Below, piece by piece: positions 40,475-40,834 of a DNA stretch of 40,834 bases (positions are counted from its first letter, which is position 1; each line of letters starts with the position of its first letter). The stretch lies in assembly GCA_902496945.1 (NCBI GenBank), contig CABVDE010000017.1, forward strand, positions 1 through 40,834, given 5' to 3'. The notes under the pieces were generated by a model. The model did not search any database. It was not told where the DNA came from and was given only the letters and a program-made list of their open reading frames with translations. This DNA comes from an uncultured Collinsella sp. GTDB taxonomy: Bacteria; Actinomycetota; Coriobacteriia; Coriobacteriales; Coriobacteriaceae. A program made the position numbers and the translations under genes.

Positions 40475-40834
40475 CTACCCGCACACACCGCATTTGGCAC
40501 AGGCCGAAAGCGCGGCCGGAGCCTGCGCGATGCCGCCCTTGGCCGTCTCGCGCAGCGTGGCAGGCAGCGCGTGGCCCACCGAGAGCATGACGTGCGCCAT
40601 CTGGTCAAACGGCACGAGGCTCTTAATACCGGCGAGGGTGAGCTGTGCGGAGCTAAAGGCGGCTGCCACGCCGATGGCGTTGCGGTTTTGGCAGGGCACC
40701 TCCACGAGGCCGCCGACGGGGTCGCAAACGAGGCCCAGCAGGTTGCTCAGCGCGATGGAGCTGGCGTCGAGCGCCTGCTCGGGCGTACCTCCCATCATTT
40801 GCACCAGCGCGGCGGCGGCCATGGCGGCCGCACT
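40475..40834 (-). CDS. L-serine dehydratase, iron-sulfur type, alpha region (partial)
   Basis: Only the C-terminal 119 residues are in the window; the frame is open to the right edge. The [4Fe-4S] cysteines of the anaerobic-type L-serine ammonia-lyase are visible: LVCDPVGGLVEVPC (two Cys) and the tail CAKCGVCG. QNRNAIGVAAAFSSAQLTLAG and GGIAQAPAA are also family segments. The enzyme turns serine to pyruvate and ammonia. The GGTPEQALDASSIALSNLLGLVCDPVGG stretch places it in the SdaAA part. Whether it is a separate alpha subunit or a one-chain SdaA cannot be seen. The gene upstream lies outside the window. Confidence 0.9.
   Translation of the reverse strand, partial: SAAAMAAAALVQMMGGTPEQALDASSIALSNLLGLVCDPVGGLVEVPCQNRNAIGVAAAFSSAQLTLAGIKSLVPFDQMAHVMLSVGHALPATLRETAKGGIAQAPAALSACAKCGVCG

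Overview
The window is a gene-dense, high-GC chromosomal segment (about 60% by eye). The protein families and gene order (lspA-rluD; alaS-ruvX-mltG-yqeG-aroK-aroB position-pepP-efp-asp23-nusB-xseB-tlyA-nadK-recN) suggest an actinobacterial gut anaerobe of the Coriobacteriia. A Collinsella-like organism is the best guess, made from synteny and style rather than any database comparison. I see no prophage, insertion sequence, CRISPR array or toxin-antitoxin pair.

Layout, left half. 154-1766: lipoprotein signal peptidase and an RluA-type pseudouridine synthase. 1849-3144: a membrane family-2 glycosyltransferase closed by a perfect bidirectional terminator. 3224-9601: a one-direction run with a small A24 prepilin peptidase, a dGTPase-type HD hydrolase, RarA, then an envelope/stress block (DUF948-like membrane protein, a degenerate RsbW-like protein, a SigB/SigF-type sigma factor, an AI-2E family transporter). 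A 79-aa membrane protein faces this run. 10040-16582: alaS, ruvX, mltG, yqeG, aroK and an AroB-like protein that has lost its catalytic residues. 16714-23099: pepP, efp, asp23, nusB, xseB, tlyA, nadK, recN, many with overlapping starts and stops.

Layout, right half. 23159-30846 is a fructose phosphotransferase cluster: a divergent RpiR regulator, fused fructose permease FruA (IIB-IIC-IIA), HPr, enzyme I and two tandem 1-phosphofructokinase-type kinases. Phosphate can pass PEP -> EI -> HPr -> FruA -> fructose, and FruK then makes fructose-1,6-bisphosphate. The intergenic spaces here are rich in hairpins. 30998-34981: CCA-adding enzyme, a 106-nt palindrome, two identical tRNA-Glu(CUC) genes, a flippase-like membrane protein and a TetR regulator with a 13-bp inverted repeat upstream. 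35048-38468 (minus): a MacAB-like tripartite exporter. 38601-40325 (minus): an L,D-transpeptidase. 40475 to the edge (minus): the C-terminal part of an iron-sulfur L-serine dehydratase.

Most notable: (1) an apparent AroB pseudoenzyme exactly where aroB belongs; (2) a repeated palindrome built on GTGGGACAAA placed just after stop codons; (3) a 106-nt near-complete palindrome that begins in the cca stop codon; (4) a leader in front of HPr whose 8-bp helix would hide the ribosome-binding site; (5) an anti-sigma-like protein lacking the Mg-binding Asn and the glycine-rich ATP box next to its presumed sigma factor.
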